DNA from: an uncultured Lachnospiraceae bacterium
GTDB lineage: Bacteria > Bacillota > Clostridia > Lachnospirales > Lachnospiraceae
Assembly: GCA_946566685.1 (NCBI GenBank)
Contig: CAMNXA010000010.1
Span: forward strand, 34,504 to 98,503
Length of the DNA: 64,000 nt
Reading direction: 5' to 3'
Below, one piece after another: positions 52,288-61,500 of the stretch. Position numbers and translations under genes: made by a program. Numbering within the stretch: the first letter of the stretch is position 1; each line of letters begins with the position of its first letter. A model generated the notes under the pieces. It was not told the origin of the DNA and made no database searches. It worked only from the letters and a program-made list of their open reading frames with translations.

Positions 52288-52313
52288 CAAGGACTATGTT
52301 GCCATAGCCCTTG
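52288..52313 (-). other. Perfect hairpin with GCAA tetraloop in the RNase E/G leader
   Basis: On the minus strand CAAGGGCTATG-GCAA-CATAGTCCTTG: 11 paired bases (one G-U) closed by a GNRA loop, 54 bp upstream of the start codon. No T run follows, so it is not a normal terminator. Could be an RNA processing or autoregulation site. Confidence 0.6.
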
Positions 52314-52351
52314 TGTGTTGTCAATGTGTTTTCCAAAAAAGATAGGTGACA

Positions 52352-52666
52352 TTAAAGTTTATATTTTACTGCGGTTCCGTAAGCGATAACCTCGGCAGCG
52401 CCCTGCATAATGGACGATGACGCGTAGCGGATATTGATAATGGCATCGGCGCCTAATGCTTCCGCCTCATCCACCATCCGCTTGATGGCAATCTGCCTTG
52501 CCTGGTTGAGCATTTCCGTATATTCTTTCAGTTCACCGCCCACAAGGGTCTTAATGCCGGCCATGAAATCCCGGCCCACGTTTCTGCACTGCACAACGTT
52601 TCCTTTGACAATGCCTAAAGTCTCTAATTCTTTTCCGGTAATATAATCAGTATTTACGAGCAACAT
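52352..52666 (-). CDS. YbjQ/UPF0145 family protein
   Basis: A 104-residue pentamer-forming protein (PF01906, YbjQ). It begins MLLVNTDYITGKELETLGIV, then VGGELKEYTEML, ALGADAIINIRYA and AEVIAYGTAVK. Proposed heavy-metal binding is unproven. ATG 52666 follows AAGGAGGAG and lies inside the 3' end of the MerR gene (20-bp overlap), so the two are coupled. Confidence 0.9.
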   Translation of the reverse strand: MLLVNTDYITGKELETLGIVKGNVVQCRNVGRDFMAGIKTLVGGELKEYTEMLNQARQIAIKRMVDEAEALGADAIINIRYASSSIMQGAAEVIAYGTAVKYKL

Positions 52667-53285
52667 CCTCTTCTCCTCCTTCAATCTCTTTCATTCTCTG
52701 TAACAGCACGGTGGTGATCGAAATGATCATGACAACGGGAATCAGGATAAACAGTCCCGCGGCTAACAGGGGCATGTCGTCTGCCAGATATGCCCAGACC
52801 GCAAAGGCGATGATCCCGACCATCAGCAAAATAACCAGACCACTGAAAATCATGGGTGCTAATTTCTTTTGCCGAATATCGTGTCTGCTTACGTTTAAGA
52901 ATTTTGTGCCTTCTTGTTCCATTTCTACCATCCTTTCTAAGTATTGGTCAGGAGAAAAGGTGGCATACTGGCATGTTTCTTCGCTTAAAAGCCGACACAG
53001 ACGGGTGGTCTCTTCAAGGCTTGCTCTTTCCCGTTCTAAGAGAATGACCTGTCTTTGCAGGGCATCAGAGAGAATCAGGTCGCCTTTCTGAATCTTTCTG
53101 ATTTCTTCCAGGGGAAGGGATAATTTACGAAGCATTTTAATTTTCTTGAGTTCAATGACATCTTCTTCAGAATAATCCCGGTAGCCGTTTTCCAGATTGC
53201 GTTTGGGACTCAGTAGCCCCTGTTGTTCATAGAACCGGATATTCTTTTTGGTGATGTCTACCTGTTGTTCTACTTCGTTGATTTT
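52647..53285 (-). CDS. MerR family regulator with two membrane helices
   Basis: A 212-residue protein. N-terminal MerR helix-turn-helix (MKINEVEQQVDITKKNIRFY, then GLLSPKR and NGYRDYSEEDVIELKKI), a coiled dimerisation helix, then two hydrophobic helices at about 140-163 and 168-190. No cysteine metal site is visible. A membrane-bound MerR could sense an envelope signal and regulate this operon; YbjQ is the coupled downstream gene. ATG 53285 with AAGGAGG upstream. Confidence 0.82.
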   Translation of the reverse strand, partial: KINEVEQQVDITKKNIRFYEQQGLLSPKRNLENGYRDYSEEDVIELKKIKMLRKLSLPLEEIRKIQKGDLILSDALQRQVILLERERASLEETTRLCRLLSEETCQYATFSPDQYLERMVEMEQEGTKFLNVSRHDIRQKKLAPMIFSGLVILLMVGIIAFAVWAYLADDMPLLAAGLFILIPVVMIISITTVLLQRMKEIEGGEEDVARKY

Positions 53286-53372
53286 CATGAAATTTCCTCC
53301 TTGCCGAACAGCCGTTTTTCTCCTGTTACGGACAGAATAAGGCTTCCACAAGGTGGAAGGTCAAGAGAAATT

Positions 53373-53924
53373 TTATAATTTTTTAGGTAACTTCAGTTTT
53401 TGGATGTTTTCAAGGATGATCTGCTCCCATTGCTCAGGATGATCAAAGGCGCTTATCCATTCTTCGCATTTATAGGGAATGCCTAATCCCTTTTTCAGAT
53501 AGTGCTGTTTCTTTCTGAGCAGTTCCTCTTTTAAATACACTTCATCGGCATACTTTTCGAACCAGGGCATGACAAATCGGTCGATGGCCTCTTTTACATT
53601 CTGAAAACTCACTCTGGCTGCTGTCTCATCTGCATAATCCCACCAGGTATCCTTGTTACGAATCATAGTGCCTAATCTGTCTCCAAACCCTGTAACGATG
53701 TAATCATGAGGCACATAAAGCGGCATGATGGAAAAGTTGACGGTAAACGTTTTAGAACCATAGCGCTCTTTTTGCAGATCAAGATATTCCAGCACAGCAA
53801 TCTTATTTTTCCGAACGTAAGCATTTGTCTTATATTTAGCAAATCCATTTGCTTTCATATATTCATCTAAAACAGTCTTTTTTAGGGTCTTGAATATCTC
53901 ATCAGATGCTTTTTTATCAACCAT
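53373..53924 (-). CDS. DUF4304-like protein
   Basis: A 183-residue soluble protein. ANGFAKYKTNAYVRKN, then VLEYLDLQKERYGSKTFTVNFSI and DRLGTMIRNKDTWW, fit, as I recall, the DUF4304 family, whose function is unknown. AGGAAGAG ribosome site. More AT-rich than the flanking radical SAM genes and it breaks up a usually conserved gene order, so it may be an insertion. Confidence 0.7.
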   Translation of the reverse strand: MVDKKASDEIFKTLKKTVLDEYMKANGFAKYKTNAYVRKNKIAVLEYLDLQKERYGSKTFTVNFSIMPLYVPHDYIVTGFGDRLGTMIRNKDTWWDYADETAARVSFQNVKEAIDRFVMPWFEKYADEVYLKEELLRKKQHYLKKGLGIPYKCEEWISAFDHPEQWEQIILENIQKLKLPKKL

Positions 53925-54020
53925 GGCTAACTCTTCCTATGACCTTAAATGACAGCGGTTCCCCTGGATTTTAAAAGGAGCCTGAAACTCAAAAAATTTC
54001 ATGATTGAAATACCTTTCTG

Positions 54021-54797
54021 TTATCTTTCCTGTAAAAGAAGCGGCACAAGCTTCCTTGAATCCCCTTCTTTTGCCTGGTTTGTATAGGTCTCCAGTCTCG
54101 TCACCTGGATGGCGGCAGGCGGTATCTCACAGCCGGCAAAAGTGCAGAACTTCTCAAAAACTACCGTTGGCTTGATGTTGCCGCTGCTGCTGGCGTCCAC
54201 GGTCATCCGGATACAGGGGACAGTTGCACGCTCCTCTGTCGGATCGGTAATCAGTACCGCAGCGGCCGCCGACATGATATCTGTCAGCACCTGAGTCTCT
54301 CCCACCTGCATTTCATAGATACCCTGTTTTAAGTCCATTTCGATCACGCTCTTTTTCGTTTCTTTGGTATAGGGAATCTGTTCCTGGGCATAAAAAGACA
54401 CCACAGAACCTGCCAGATCAGGCAGGCAGAAATCCCCTTCCTTTAAATGAATCTGATAGGAAGCGGCGGCAACGCTGGCCATGGCGTTTTTGACCGTATC
54501 CGGCAGGATACAGGCATCCAGGATTGTGACACCCTCCACCATCGTCCGGTTCAGGGCGGATACCAGTTCTTCCGTACTGGTCATGGAAAGAACTTCTATG
54601 TCCAGATACTCCCCCAGGCTCTCGATGCCGACACCGAGGGGCGCAGCAAAGGACATAATCTGATGAGGGCTGAACCCTTCCGAATAACGGATGTCAATGC
54701 CGGCGCGCCGGATGGCTTTCTGGAAAAAGCGCATCATATCCAGGTGGCCGATGAATTTCATGGAACCGTATTTTGCAAATTTAATCCTGATCTTCAT
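54021..54797 (-). CDS. TIGR03936/DUF2344 radical SAM-linked protein
   Basis: A 258-residue protein that occurs beside or fused to TIGR03960 radical SAM proteins. It starts MKIRIKFAKYGSMKFIGHLD and has YSEGFSPHQIMSFAAPLGVGIES. No cluster-binding cysteines of its own. Start overlaps the upstream gene by 4 bp (ATGA). Function unknown; the tight coupling suggests a complex that acts on RNA or the ribosome. Confidence 0.92.
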   Translation of the reverse strand: MKIRIKFAKYGSMKFIGHLDMMRFFQKAIRRAGIDIRYSEGFSPHQIMSFAAPLGVGIESLGEYLDIEVLSMTSTEELVSALNRTMVEGVTILDACILPDTVKNAMASVAAASYQIHLKEGDFCLPDLAGSVVSFYAQEQIPYTKETKKSVIEMDLKQGIYEMQVGETQVLTDIMSAAAAVLITDPTEERATVPCIRMTVDASSSGNIKPTVVFEKFCTFAGCEIPPAAIQVTRLETYTNQAKEGDSRKLVPLLLQER

Positions 54798-56674
54798 GTC
54801 TCTTGGTTTCCTTCCTCATAGCACACACCACTGCCAAAACGCCTTGCGCCGCAGCCCTGGCACTTACTCCTACAGTTAGGGGATACAACACTTTGTTGTG
54901 CCTTTTTCCACTCCCGAAGTAAAAAATCTCTGGTAACGCCACAGTCTATGAAATCCCAGGGGAAAATTTCATCGTCTTCCCTCTTTCTGGTGGTATAGAA
55001 TCCGATATCCAGGCCGCAGTCGGCAAAGCTGTCGAGCCAGATGTCATTGTGGAAGGATTCGCTCCAGGAATCAAACATACAGCCTCGTTGATAGGCGGTT
55101 AGGATGGCCTGTCCCACCCTTCTGTCTCCTCGGGCGAAGACACCTTCTAAGACACTTACATCCGCCTCATGCCAGTTATATTTAATGCTCTTTTGATTGA
55201 GCTGTTCCATGATTCCCTGTTTTGTCTGATGGGCTTTTTCCAGAAATTCGTCCTTGGTACACATAGTGGCCCACTGGAAAGGCGTGAAGGGTTTGGGGAT
55301 AAAGAAGGAAGTGCTTGTCACAATCTGCACCCTGCCGTTTACCCGCTTTTCCTTGGGAACAGTTTCATAAAAGGCCGCCGCAATCTTATTGGAAAGATCT
55401 CCGATGCCGCGGATATCTTCCTCTGTCTCGGTGGGCAGTCCCAGCATGAAATAAAGTTTTACCCTGGTCCAGCCGCCCTCAAAGGCCAGAGTAGCGCCTT
55501 TTAGAATGACTTCTTCGGTCAATCCTTTATTGATCACATCCCGGAGTCTCTGACTGCCGGCCTCCGGGGCAAAGGTCAGACTGCTTTTCTTGATGTCCTG
55601 AACTTTGCCCATCACGTCCAGGGAAAAGGCGTCAATCCGCAGGGAAGGCAGGGAGATATTGATATGTTTTTTATCACAATCCTCAATCAGGAAGTCTAAC
55701 AGTTCATTCAGGCGGGAATAATCGCTGGAACTTAAGGAACTTAGTGAGATTTCCTCATGCCCTGTGTTTGCCAGCATTTGGGCGGCATAGGTTTTGAGCA
55801 TGGATGCATCCCGTTCCCTGACCGGCCGATAGAGTTGTCCGGCCTGACAGAAACGGCATCCCCTGATACAGCCGCGCTGAATCTCCAGCACCACCCTGTC
55901 CTGGGTCACTTTGATAAAGGGAACTACCGGCCTGTCCGGATAATGCGTGTGGGAGACATCCGTTACAATCTCCTTGAGAATGGTATCCGGCGCCTTGTCA
56001 TAAAGTTTCCGGCGCTCTTTGATCGTGCCGTCTTCCTGATAGATTTCTTCATAAAACTGGGGAACATAGATGCCCGGAATCTGAGAAGCGCCTTTTAAGA
56101 AATCCTGGCGGGAACCGCCGTTTCGTTTGTTTTCCAGATACCAGTCGAGAAGGGGCCGATACTGCGTCTCACCCTCTCCGATATAGAACAGGTCAAAGAA
56201 ATCCGCAATCGGTTCCGGATTATAGGCGCAAGGGCCGCCGCCGATCACAATGGGCATGGATGCATCCCGATCCTTTGCAAGAAGGGGAATCTGTGCAAGC
56301 TCAAGTACTTGCAGGATATTGGTATAGCACATTTCATATTGCAGGGTGATACCCAGAAAGTCCATTTCCCGTATGGGTTCCTGAGATTCCAGTCCAAACA
56401 GGGGGATATGGTCCCTGCGCATGATCTGATCTAAATCTGTCCAGGGTGAATACACCCGTTCGCACCACACATCCTCCCAGCTGTTAAACATACTGTAGAG
56501 GATCTGGATGCCCAGGTGCGACATGCCGATCTCATAGACATCCGGGAAGCACATGGCAAAACGCACGGCAACCCGGTCCTTGTCTTTCATCACGGAGTTG
56601 ACTTCACCGCCAATATAGCGGGCCGGCTTTTCCACCTGCATCAGAATATCGTCACATAATGCTAATTTTCTCAT
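54794..56674 (-). CDS. TIGR03960 family B12-binding-like radical SAM protein
   Basis: A 626-residue protein. The N-terminal B12-binding-like domain includes VYEIGMSHLGIQILY and GGPCAYNPEPIADFF. The radical SAM signature CIRGCRFCQAG follows near residue 270, with the SLSSSDYS and APEAGSQRLRDVIN blocks after it. A C-terminal cysteine cluster (CRSKCQGCGARRFG) may hold a further metal. In many Firmicutes it lies upstream of RNase E/G and rplU; here other genes intervene. Confidence 0.93.
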   Translation of the reverse strand: MRKLALCDDILMQVEKPARYIGGEVNSVMKDKDRVAVRFAMCFPDVYEIGMSHLGIQILYSMFNSWEDVWCERVYSPWTDLDQIMRRDHIPLFGLESQEPIREMDFLGITLQYEMCYTNILQVLELAQIPLLAKDRDASMPIVIGGGPCAYNPEPIADFFDLFYIGEGETQYRPLLDWYLENKRNGGSRQDFLKGASQIPGIYVPQFYEEIYQEDGTIKERRKLYDKAPDTILKEIVTDVSHTHYPDRPVVPFIKVTQDRVVLEIQRGCIRGCRFCQAGQLYRPVRERDASMLKTYAAQMLANTGHEEISLSSLSSSDYSRLNELLDFLIEDCDKKHINISLPSLRIDAFSLDVMGKVQDIKKSSLTFAPEAGSQRLRDVINKGLTEEVILKGATLAFEGGWTRVKLYFMLGLPTETEEDIRGIGDLSNKIAAAFYETVPKEKRVNGRVQIVTSTSFFIPKPFTPFQWATMCTKDEFLEKAHQTKQGIMEQLNQKSIKYNWHEADVSVLEGVFARGDRRVGQAILTAYQRGCMFDSWSESFHNDIWLDSFADCGLDIGFYTTRKREDDEIFPWDFIDCGVTRDFLLREWKKAQQSVVSPNCRSKCQGCGARRFGSGVCYEEGNQET

Positions 56675-56722
56675 AGTCGTATAGGTTCCTTGTTGTTTGG
56701 GTTTTAGCTTAGTATATCGGAT

Positions 56723-57148
56723 TTAATCCCCAAAATCAAGCAACCCGGCAAGTTCCTTAAGCACCTGGTTCTCCTCTGCCCCCTCGTCATATAGATGAAA
56801 AGTATCTGCAAGAATCATATCGTATACTTCTCCGGTACTGTATGTGCCAATCTTACTGCCATTGGTATCGCAGATCAAAAATCCCACAAACAGAAACACA
56901 GCAAGCACCATACGATATTTAAAACTCCCCATGGAGTTACCGGATATGGCATCACTCTCCTGGGTGTCCCCATAGGATAACGCCTCGTTGATGCCGGAAA
57001 AAGACCGTTTGTCATACAATGGCATCTGTGTATTTTTGCCGTAAAGGATTTGTTCTCTCTGCCTGATTTTTACTCGATTGCCCAGATTCTCCTCGCGGAT
57101 GCATCTTGCAAGTTCCATTTTCTTTTCCAAAGTAGCCTTATTGTGCAT
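56723..57148 (-). CDS. Hypothetical single-helix membrane protein
   Basis: A 141-residue protein with a charged N-terminal part (RCIREENLGNRVKIRQREQ), one membrane helix at about 79-95 (MVLAVFLFVGFLIC) and an acidic C-terminal tail (LYDEGAEENQVLKELAGLLDFGD). No recognised domain. Upstream of the radical SAM gene by 48 bp, same strand. Confidence 0.6.
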   Translation of the reverse strand: MHNKATLEKKMELARCIREENLGNRVKIRQREQILYGKNTQMPLYDKRSFSGINEALSYGDTQESDAISGNSMGSFKYRMVLAVFLFVGFLICDTNGSKIGTYSTGEVYDMILADTFHLYDEGAEENQVLKELAGLLDFGD

Positions 57149-57221
57149 TTCCTGTCAATTCCTTATGTACCGCTTTGGTAAATTTTATGAAAAGAGGGAC
57201 AGAAAAAGAACGTACCCTGTT

Positions 57222-57890
57222 TTACCCCAATGTTTTTGTAATCCAGAAGTATACATCCACACCCCAGGAATCATCCAGATTGGAAGTATATGCTTCCTGC
57301 ACAGCCTCTGTCAGTCCCTCTGTATCCGTATAATATCCTATGGGAGTGGCAGTAATATCCACCCCTTCCATGTCCTGGAAATAAAAGCGAAGCTGTCCAC
57401 CACTGAACAGATATAATTCGCCTGTCTTCACATCAGCAATCGTCTGTTCATCCTCTCTGGTATAATTTCCGCGGACATTCTGCGCGACAAATCCGCCTTC
57501 TTCATCATAGGTATAAGTGGGAAAAAGCAATGCGGAACCAGAAAGATAATCCAACATGGTCAGGGACGCGTCATTATGGTACATATCTACGTCCCATTCT
57601 GTCTCACTATCCCTGCCAATGCGTACGGAAATGGCATTTTTCAGGATTTCACCCTCCTGCACATCCCCACTATTTGCCACAGCCTCTGCGCTGTTCTCAG
57701 TCTGTCCAGCATCATTTCCCAAAGATTCATTTTCCGTCTCTTCGCCTTTTATTATTGATGCAGGCGGCTCCCCTGGATCCTCAGCCTCAGATCCGCAGCC
57801 GGTAAACAGCAATACGCCCAGCGTTAGTATTGCTGTCAAAGTTATCCTCTGATCTTTTCCGTGTCTGTTTCTTTTCCTGTTCATGTCCAT
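57222..57890 (-). CDS. Lipoprotein, possibly cyclophilin-like
   Basis: A 222-residue lipoprotein with a basic N-terminus and lipobox LLFTGC (C32). A low-complexity acidic linker follows, then a folded domain from about residue 85 (ISVRIGRDSETEWDVDMY, LYLFSGGQLRFYF, ATPIGYYTDTEGL). The order of strands recalls the bacterial cyclophilin-like (CLF) fold; this is a pattern judgement, not a confirmed match. It follows the ABC permease by 9 bp and is probably part of that exporter unit. Confidence 0.7.
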   Translation of the reverse strand: MDMNRKRNRHGKDQRITLTAILTLGVLLFTGCGSEAEDPGEPPASIIKGEETENESLGNDAGQTENSAEAVANSGDVQEGEILKNAISVRIGRDSETEWDVDMYHNDASLTMLDYLSGSALLFPTYTYDEEGGFVAQNVRGNYTREDEQTIADVKTGELYLFSGGQLRFYFQDMEGVDITATPIGYYTDTEGLTEAVQEAYTSNLDDSWGVDVYFWITKTLG

Positions 57891-57899
57891 CGTCTCCTT

Positions 57900-60317
57900 T
57901 TAGTCATCATGTTCCATTATCAAAGTTACTATGCTTACCTGCTTTAATCTTGCAGAAAAAGCCCATGCAAAAAGAAAGAATAAAAACGGTATAACAAGAA
58001 ACGGCAAAAGCGTGCCCAGTATACTGAAAGCCGAATGAAATTCACCGATTCCGAATGACCGAAACAGCCTGCCGATCATCTTATCAGCAAATATAGCAGC
58101 AAACACAATCCCGACAGCCGTACCTGCTATTACCACAGCCAAAAAACGCAGGCAAAAAGACAGCCGCAGTCTTCCCGTTGATAATCCCATGCTTTTGTAA
58201 ACAGCCATATTTCCTGTTTCCGCCTGAAAAAGCTTCTCCGAAATAAGCGCAACGGAAACCATAATAAAGATTGCCGATATAAGATAAATCACCACGATCA
58301 ATATATGCATTAACAGGACAATGCCATCCAGCCCTGACCAGCTGTTGGTATGGACATCAATCCCACGGTAATGCTCCTGCAAATAATGCATCGCAAAGTC
58401 CCGCATATTCCCCTTTTCCAAGATATAGTGATAACACCAGATATAACCGGTAATATCACCAATTTTAGAATATCCCTCCAGACTCATGCCGATATTGCTG
58501 CCCATGCCGTTGGCACACTGATATATCCCGGACACCTGGTAGGATTCGCTCCTCCCGTTTGCAGATACTTTCACGGTATCCCCTATGGAAAGCTGCAACT
58601 CACTGGCTATGGTATCCGTGATCAGGATGCTGTTTCCGTCACAGATACGTCCCTTTAAGATATGAAACCAATCTGTATCCTTCAATACATTTGCCTCATA
58701 TTCCTGCCCGTTTACCGTAACGCTCTCCATGGCCAGTTCATAAGTTTCCTGAATGGGGGAATACCATTCTATAACTCTTTCTATCTCATCCATCGGTACG
58801 TCCCGATTAAAGGGCTGTACGCCAAGATCATGGTCTGCCACACTGAAGGCATTCATCAAACCTTCCCCATTTGGCCCAAGCCACGTTCCCATCCGTCCTA
58901 TCACTGCCAGAAAAAGCGCAAGAAAAACAGCGATCAGAAACAGTGCAATATAGTTCTTCTTTTTAAAACCTAATTCCCGCCGGGCAATATCCCATTCCAA
59001 AAATCTTAGGCGGATTGCTGTCCGCAGTCGTTTTCCGGATGTTATCTCCTGAAGGTTCTCCATCGGTGCAACTGTCAGTATCTTACCTGTCCGCAGGATT
59101 AGGAAAACTGCAAATACCAAAACCAATATCATAAGCAGAAGGGTGCAAAGTCCCATCGGAATCCTTACAGAAATCAACATTCCGGTGGACGATACCAGCC
59201 CCTTTGCCAAGAAGAAAGCAATCCTGTCTGCAAAAGCCAGTCCAAGCAGCAGTCCGGACAGAATGACGTTCCCATAGAACAGAAAGTATACGGTTCGAAT
59301 CTTTTCTCCCGCCATTCCCAGAGTCTTTAAGACTGCTATGTCCTTTTTATCCTGTTCCACTGCCGCTGATAAACTGTGTCCTGTCACAATGATGCAGACA
59401 AAAAGCAATACGGCAGAAAAGGTAATCAGAAATCCGGAAAGTATGTTTTGCAGCAAAAGCATGTAATTCAGAATGGACTCCTGCCTGTAAGTAAATTCCG
59501 TATAAAGAGAAACATCCGATTCGTCTTGGATTGCCTGATGGAATGCCAATGCCGAAAGAGCACTTTGGGGATTCTGAAAAATATGCAGCATGGCACCTTC
59601 CCGTCCGAGCACATCTGTCTGTGCTGCTGTAGCAATCACTTTCTGCATAGCATCATAGTCTTCTATGGATATCAGAAAGCTTTTCATGTCAATCATGGAA
59701 CTTCCCATGAAACCATCTGCGAAATATCCTGCTACGGTCAGGGAATAAATGCCCTCCTTTCGGGATAATTCAAATTGAATAGTATCCCCAATCTCCACAT
59801 CAAAAGAAGACTTCATGGCCGGAGAAATATAAACTGTCCCCTGTACAATCTCCGGGACTGTATTTTCTAAGTCATCTGAATCAATGATATTCCCTGAATC
59901 AATAGCCATATGGGCAGGCACTTTTCTTCCAACTTCGTTAATAAAATGGTAGGGAATCGATTCATCATAGGGAATCAGCTGTCCTTCGTTATCGGAATAA
60001 CTACCGTTTATCTCATAACCGGCAAAAATAAGAGGCTGACAGACCACCTGACTCACATCATTAATATTTTTTATTTCTTCTGCCAGATTTTGGGCTGTTT
60101 CTTCCGCTGAACTTTCCCTTTCGCCGTGTATCCATATGGTAAGGTCGCCAAAACCCAAACGCTGCATCTCCGCTTTTGCAGACTGACTTCCGCTGACATA
60201 CAGCGTCAGGGAAGAAAACAGACACAGGGAAAGGACGGATACCAGTAAAAAGATTCCACAGATACTTCCCCTTTGTTTTTTCCATGCTGCTCTCAACAGC
60301 ATTTGATATTTTTTCAT
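57900..60317 (-). CDS. ABC transporter permease, FtsX/MacB type
   Basis: An 805-residue permease. First helix near residue 25, a large extracytoplasmic domain, three helices at about 275-420 (ending in the PMENLQEITSGK segment), a second helix near 450 and extracytoplasmic domain, and a C-terminal group of helices: the duplicated FtsX layout. Such permeases act as mechanotransmitters with a paired ATPase for lipoprotein or peptide export or for antibiotic sensing. ATG 60317 follows GGAG at 11 bp; a longer frame to 60377 overlaps the ATPase gene. Confidence 0.88.
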   Translation of the reverse strand: MKKYQMLLRAAWKKQRGSICGIFLLVSVLSLCLFSSLTLYVSGSQSAKAEMQRLGFGDLTIWIHGERESSAEETAQNLAEEIKNINDVSQVVCQPLIFAGYEINGSYSDNEGQLIPYDESIPYHFINEVGRKVPAHMAIDSGNIIDSDDLENTVPEIVQGTVYISPAMKSSFDVEIGDTIQFELSRKEGIYSLTVAGYFADGFMGSSMIDMKSFLISIEDYDAMQKVIATAAQTDVLGREGAMLHIFQNPQSALSALAFHQAIQDESDVSLYTEFTYRQESILNYMLLLQNILSGFLITFSAVLLFVCIIVTGHSLSAAVEQDKKDIAVLKTLGMAGEKIRTVYFLFYGNVILSGLLLGLAFADRIAFFLAKGLVSSTGMLISVRIPMGLCTLLLMILVLVFAVFLILRTGKILTVAPMENLQEITSGKRLRTAIRLRFLEWDIARRELGFKKKNYIALFLIAVFLALFLAVIGRMGTWLGPNGEGLMNAFSVADHDLGVQPFNRDVPMDEIERVIEWYSPIQETYELAMESVTVNGQEYEANVLKDTDWFHILKGRICDGNSILITDTIASELQLSIGDTVKVSANGRSESYQVSGIYQCANGMGSNIGMSLEGYSKIGDITGYIWCYHYILEKGNMRDFAMHYLQEHYRGIDVHTNSWSGLDGIVLLMHILIVVIYLISAIFIMVSVALISEKLFQAETGNMAVYKSMGLSTGRLRLSFCLRFLAVVIAGTAVGIVFAAIFADKMIGRLFRSFGIGEFHSAFSILGTLLPFLVIPFLFFLFAWAFSARLKQVSIVTLIMEHDD

Positions 60318-60345
60318 ATTATTATCTGCTCCATAAAACAATGTA

Positions 60346-61146
60346 TCACCAGTGAAAACCTTCCAGCCAGGAAGCAAGTTTCCGTTCTCTCTCCAGGTCT
60401 TTTCTCTGGTAGGGACTTAATTCCAGTTCCCCGACAATGATGCCGTCTTCCAGATACAGGATACGGTTACCGCGAAGCGCAGCCTCTCTGTCATGCGTTA
60501 CAAGCAAAATGGACAGTCCTTCTGCATGAAGTGTCGTCAGAAGATTCAGTACCTCCTCCGTGTTTGCTTTGTTCAATGCACCTGTAGGTTCATCCGCAAA
60601 CAAAATATTGGGGTTGGTAATAACAGCCCTTGCCACGGCTGCACGCTGCGCTTCTCCGCCGGATACCTGTACCGGCAGCCGGTTTTTTGCCTTCTCCAGG
60701 CGCATTTGACAAATTAAAAGATTTGTTTTGTCCTGAATTTCCTTTTCAGACATGGAGCCGCAGATTAGTCCTGCCATGCGTATATTTTCCTCCAGCGTCA
60801 AACTGCTGACCAGATGCGTGTGCTGGAACACAAATCCAAATGCTTCCGCCCGCAGATTGGTCAATTCTTTTTCGGAAGCATTGGTAATATCCATCATTTC
60901 ATCAAAAGACCGCCTGGTATGGGAAAGTCTTTTCCCACTTGGAAATTTTTCACTATAAAGGATCTGGCCCCTGCTTAACCGATCCATTCCGCTAAACATA
61001 TAAAGAAGCGTGGATTTGCCGGAACCGGAGGAACCCATAATAACCGTGAAATCACCCCGGTACAGTTCCATACTAATTCCTTGCAAAACAGTCGTTTCCC
61101 CATAATTTTTTACCATATCTGTTCCCCGAAAAATAGCTTCTTTCAT
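60346..61146 (-). CDS. ABC transporter ATP-binding protein (MacB/LolD type)
   Basis: A 266-residue ATPase: Walker A MGSSGSGKST, Q-loop FVFQHTHLVSSLT, signature VSGGEAQRAAVARA, Walker B ILFADEPTGALNK and H-switch LVTHD. Encoded immediately upstream of the FtsX-type permease. A long insertion between Walker A and Q-loop is shared with this subfamily. Confidence 0.93.
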   Translation of the reverse strand: MKEAIFRGTDMVKNYGETTVLQGISMELYRGDFTVIMGSSGSGKSTLLYMFSGMDRLSRGQILYSEKFPSGKRLSHTRRSFDEMMDITNASEKELTNLRAEAFGFVFQHTHLVSSLTLEENIRMAGLICGSMSEKEIQDKTNLLICQMRLEKAKNRLPVQVSGGEAQRAAVARAVITNPNILFADEPTGALNKANTEEVLNLLTTLHAEGLSILLVTHDREAALRGNRILYLEDGIIVGELELSPYQRKDLERERKLASWLEGFHW

Positions 61147-61166
61147 CTCTTTCCTATCCTCTCCTG

Positions 61167-61400
61167 TCAGTGTGTTCTATTTTCACCGGCATTTTCTACT
61201 TTGGCAATCATATAGTCCAGACAGGAAAGTTTTTCTCTTTCCTTTTTCAGTTCTTCCCATTTTGCCCTGCGGAAACGACAGACTAATCTATACAGTCCCT
61301 GTATGTTACCTGTCTTTTCATAATGCAGGCACTGCTCCAGTATGGCAGAGTCTGCCCCTTCTTCAGCTAATTTCTGACAAATCATTGTTTTTTCTTTCAA
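61167..61400 (-). CDS. Small helical protein upstream of the ABC genes
   Basis: A 77-residue, wholly helical protein ending in the pattern RRAKWEELKKEREKLSCLDYMI. It shares layout with the 78-residue protein at 63365-63601: short N-terminal helix, a Gly-x-x-x-x-L turn, then a charged coiled helix ending in a leucine-aspartate-tyrosine/valine motif. TTG start after GGGGGAT; ATG at 61385 is an alternative. Possibly a regulator or adaptor; unknown. First gene of the ABC unit, divergent from LysR. Confidence 0.65.
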   Translation of the reverse strand: MKEKTMICQKLAEEGADSAILEQCLHYEKTGNIQGLYRLVCRFRRAKWEELKKEREKLSCLDYMIAKVENAGENRTH

Positions 61401-61500
61401 TTCCGATCCCCCACTTCTTGCAAAATAGCAAAAAACTATATAAAATATATTTGAATAGATTGTATGAATATTAAAATATTTAGATAAAAGGAGGTTTCCT

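Noticed and set aside
52235..52336. Upstream extension of RNase E/G by 34 residues
   Set aside because: The added segment is translated through the GNRA hairpin and begins in a TTG-rich stretch; ATG 52234 has AAGGAGTCC upstream.
57222..61400. ABC unit considered as a complete lantibiotic or bacteriocin system
   Set aside because: No precursor peptide, modification enzyme or two-component pair is present; only ATPase, permease, lipoprotein and a small helical protein are seen.
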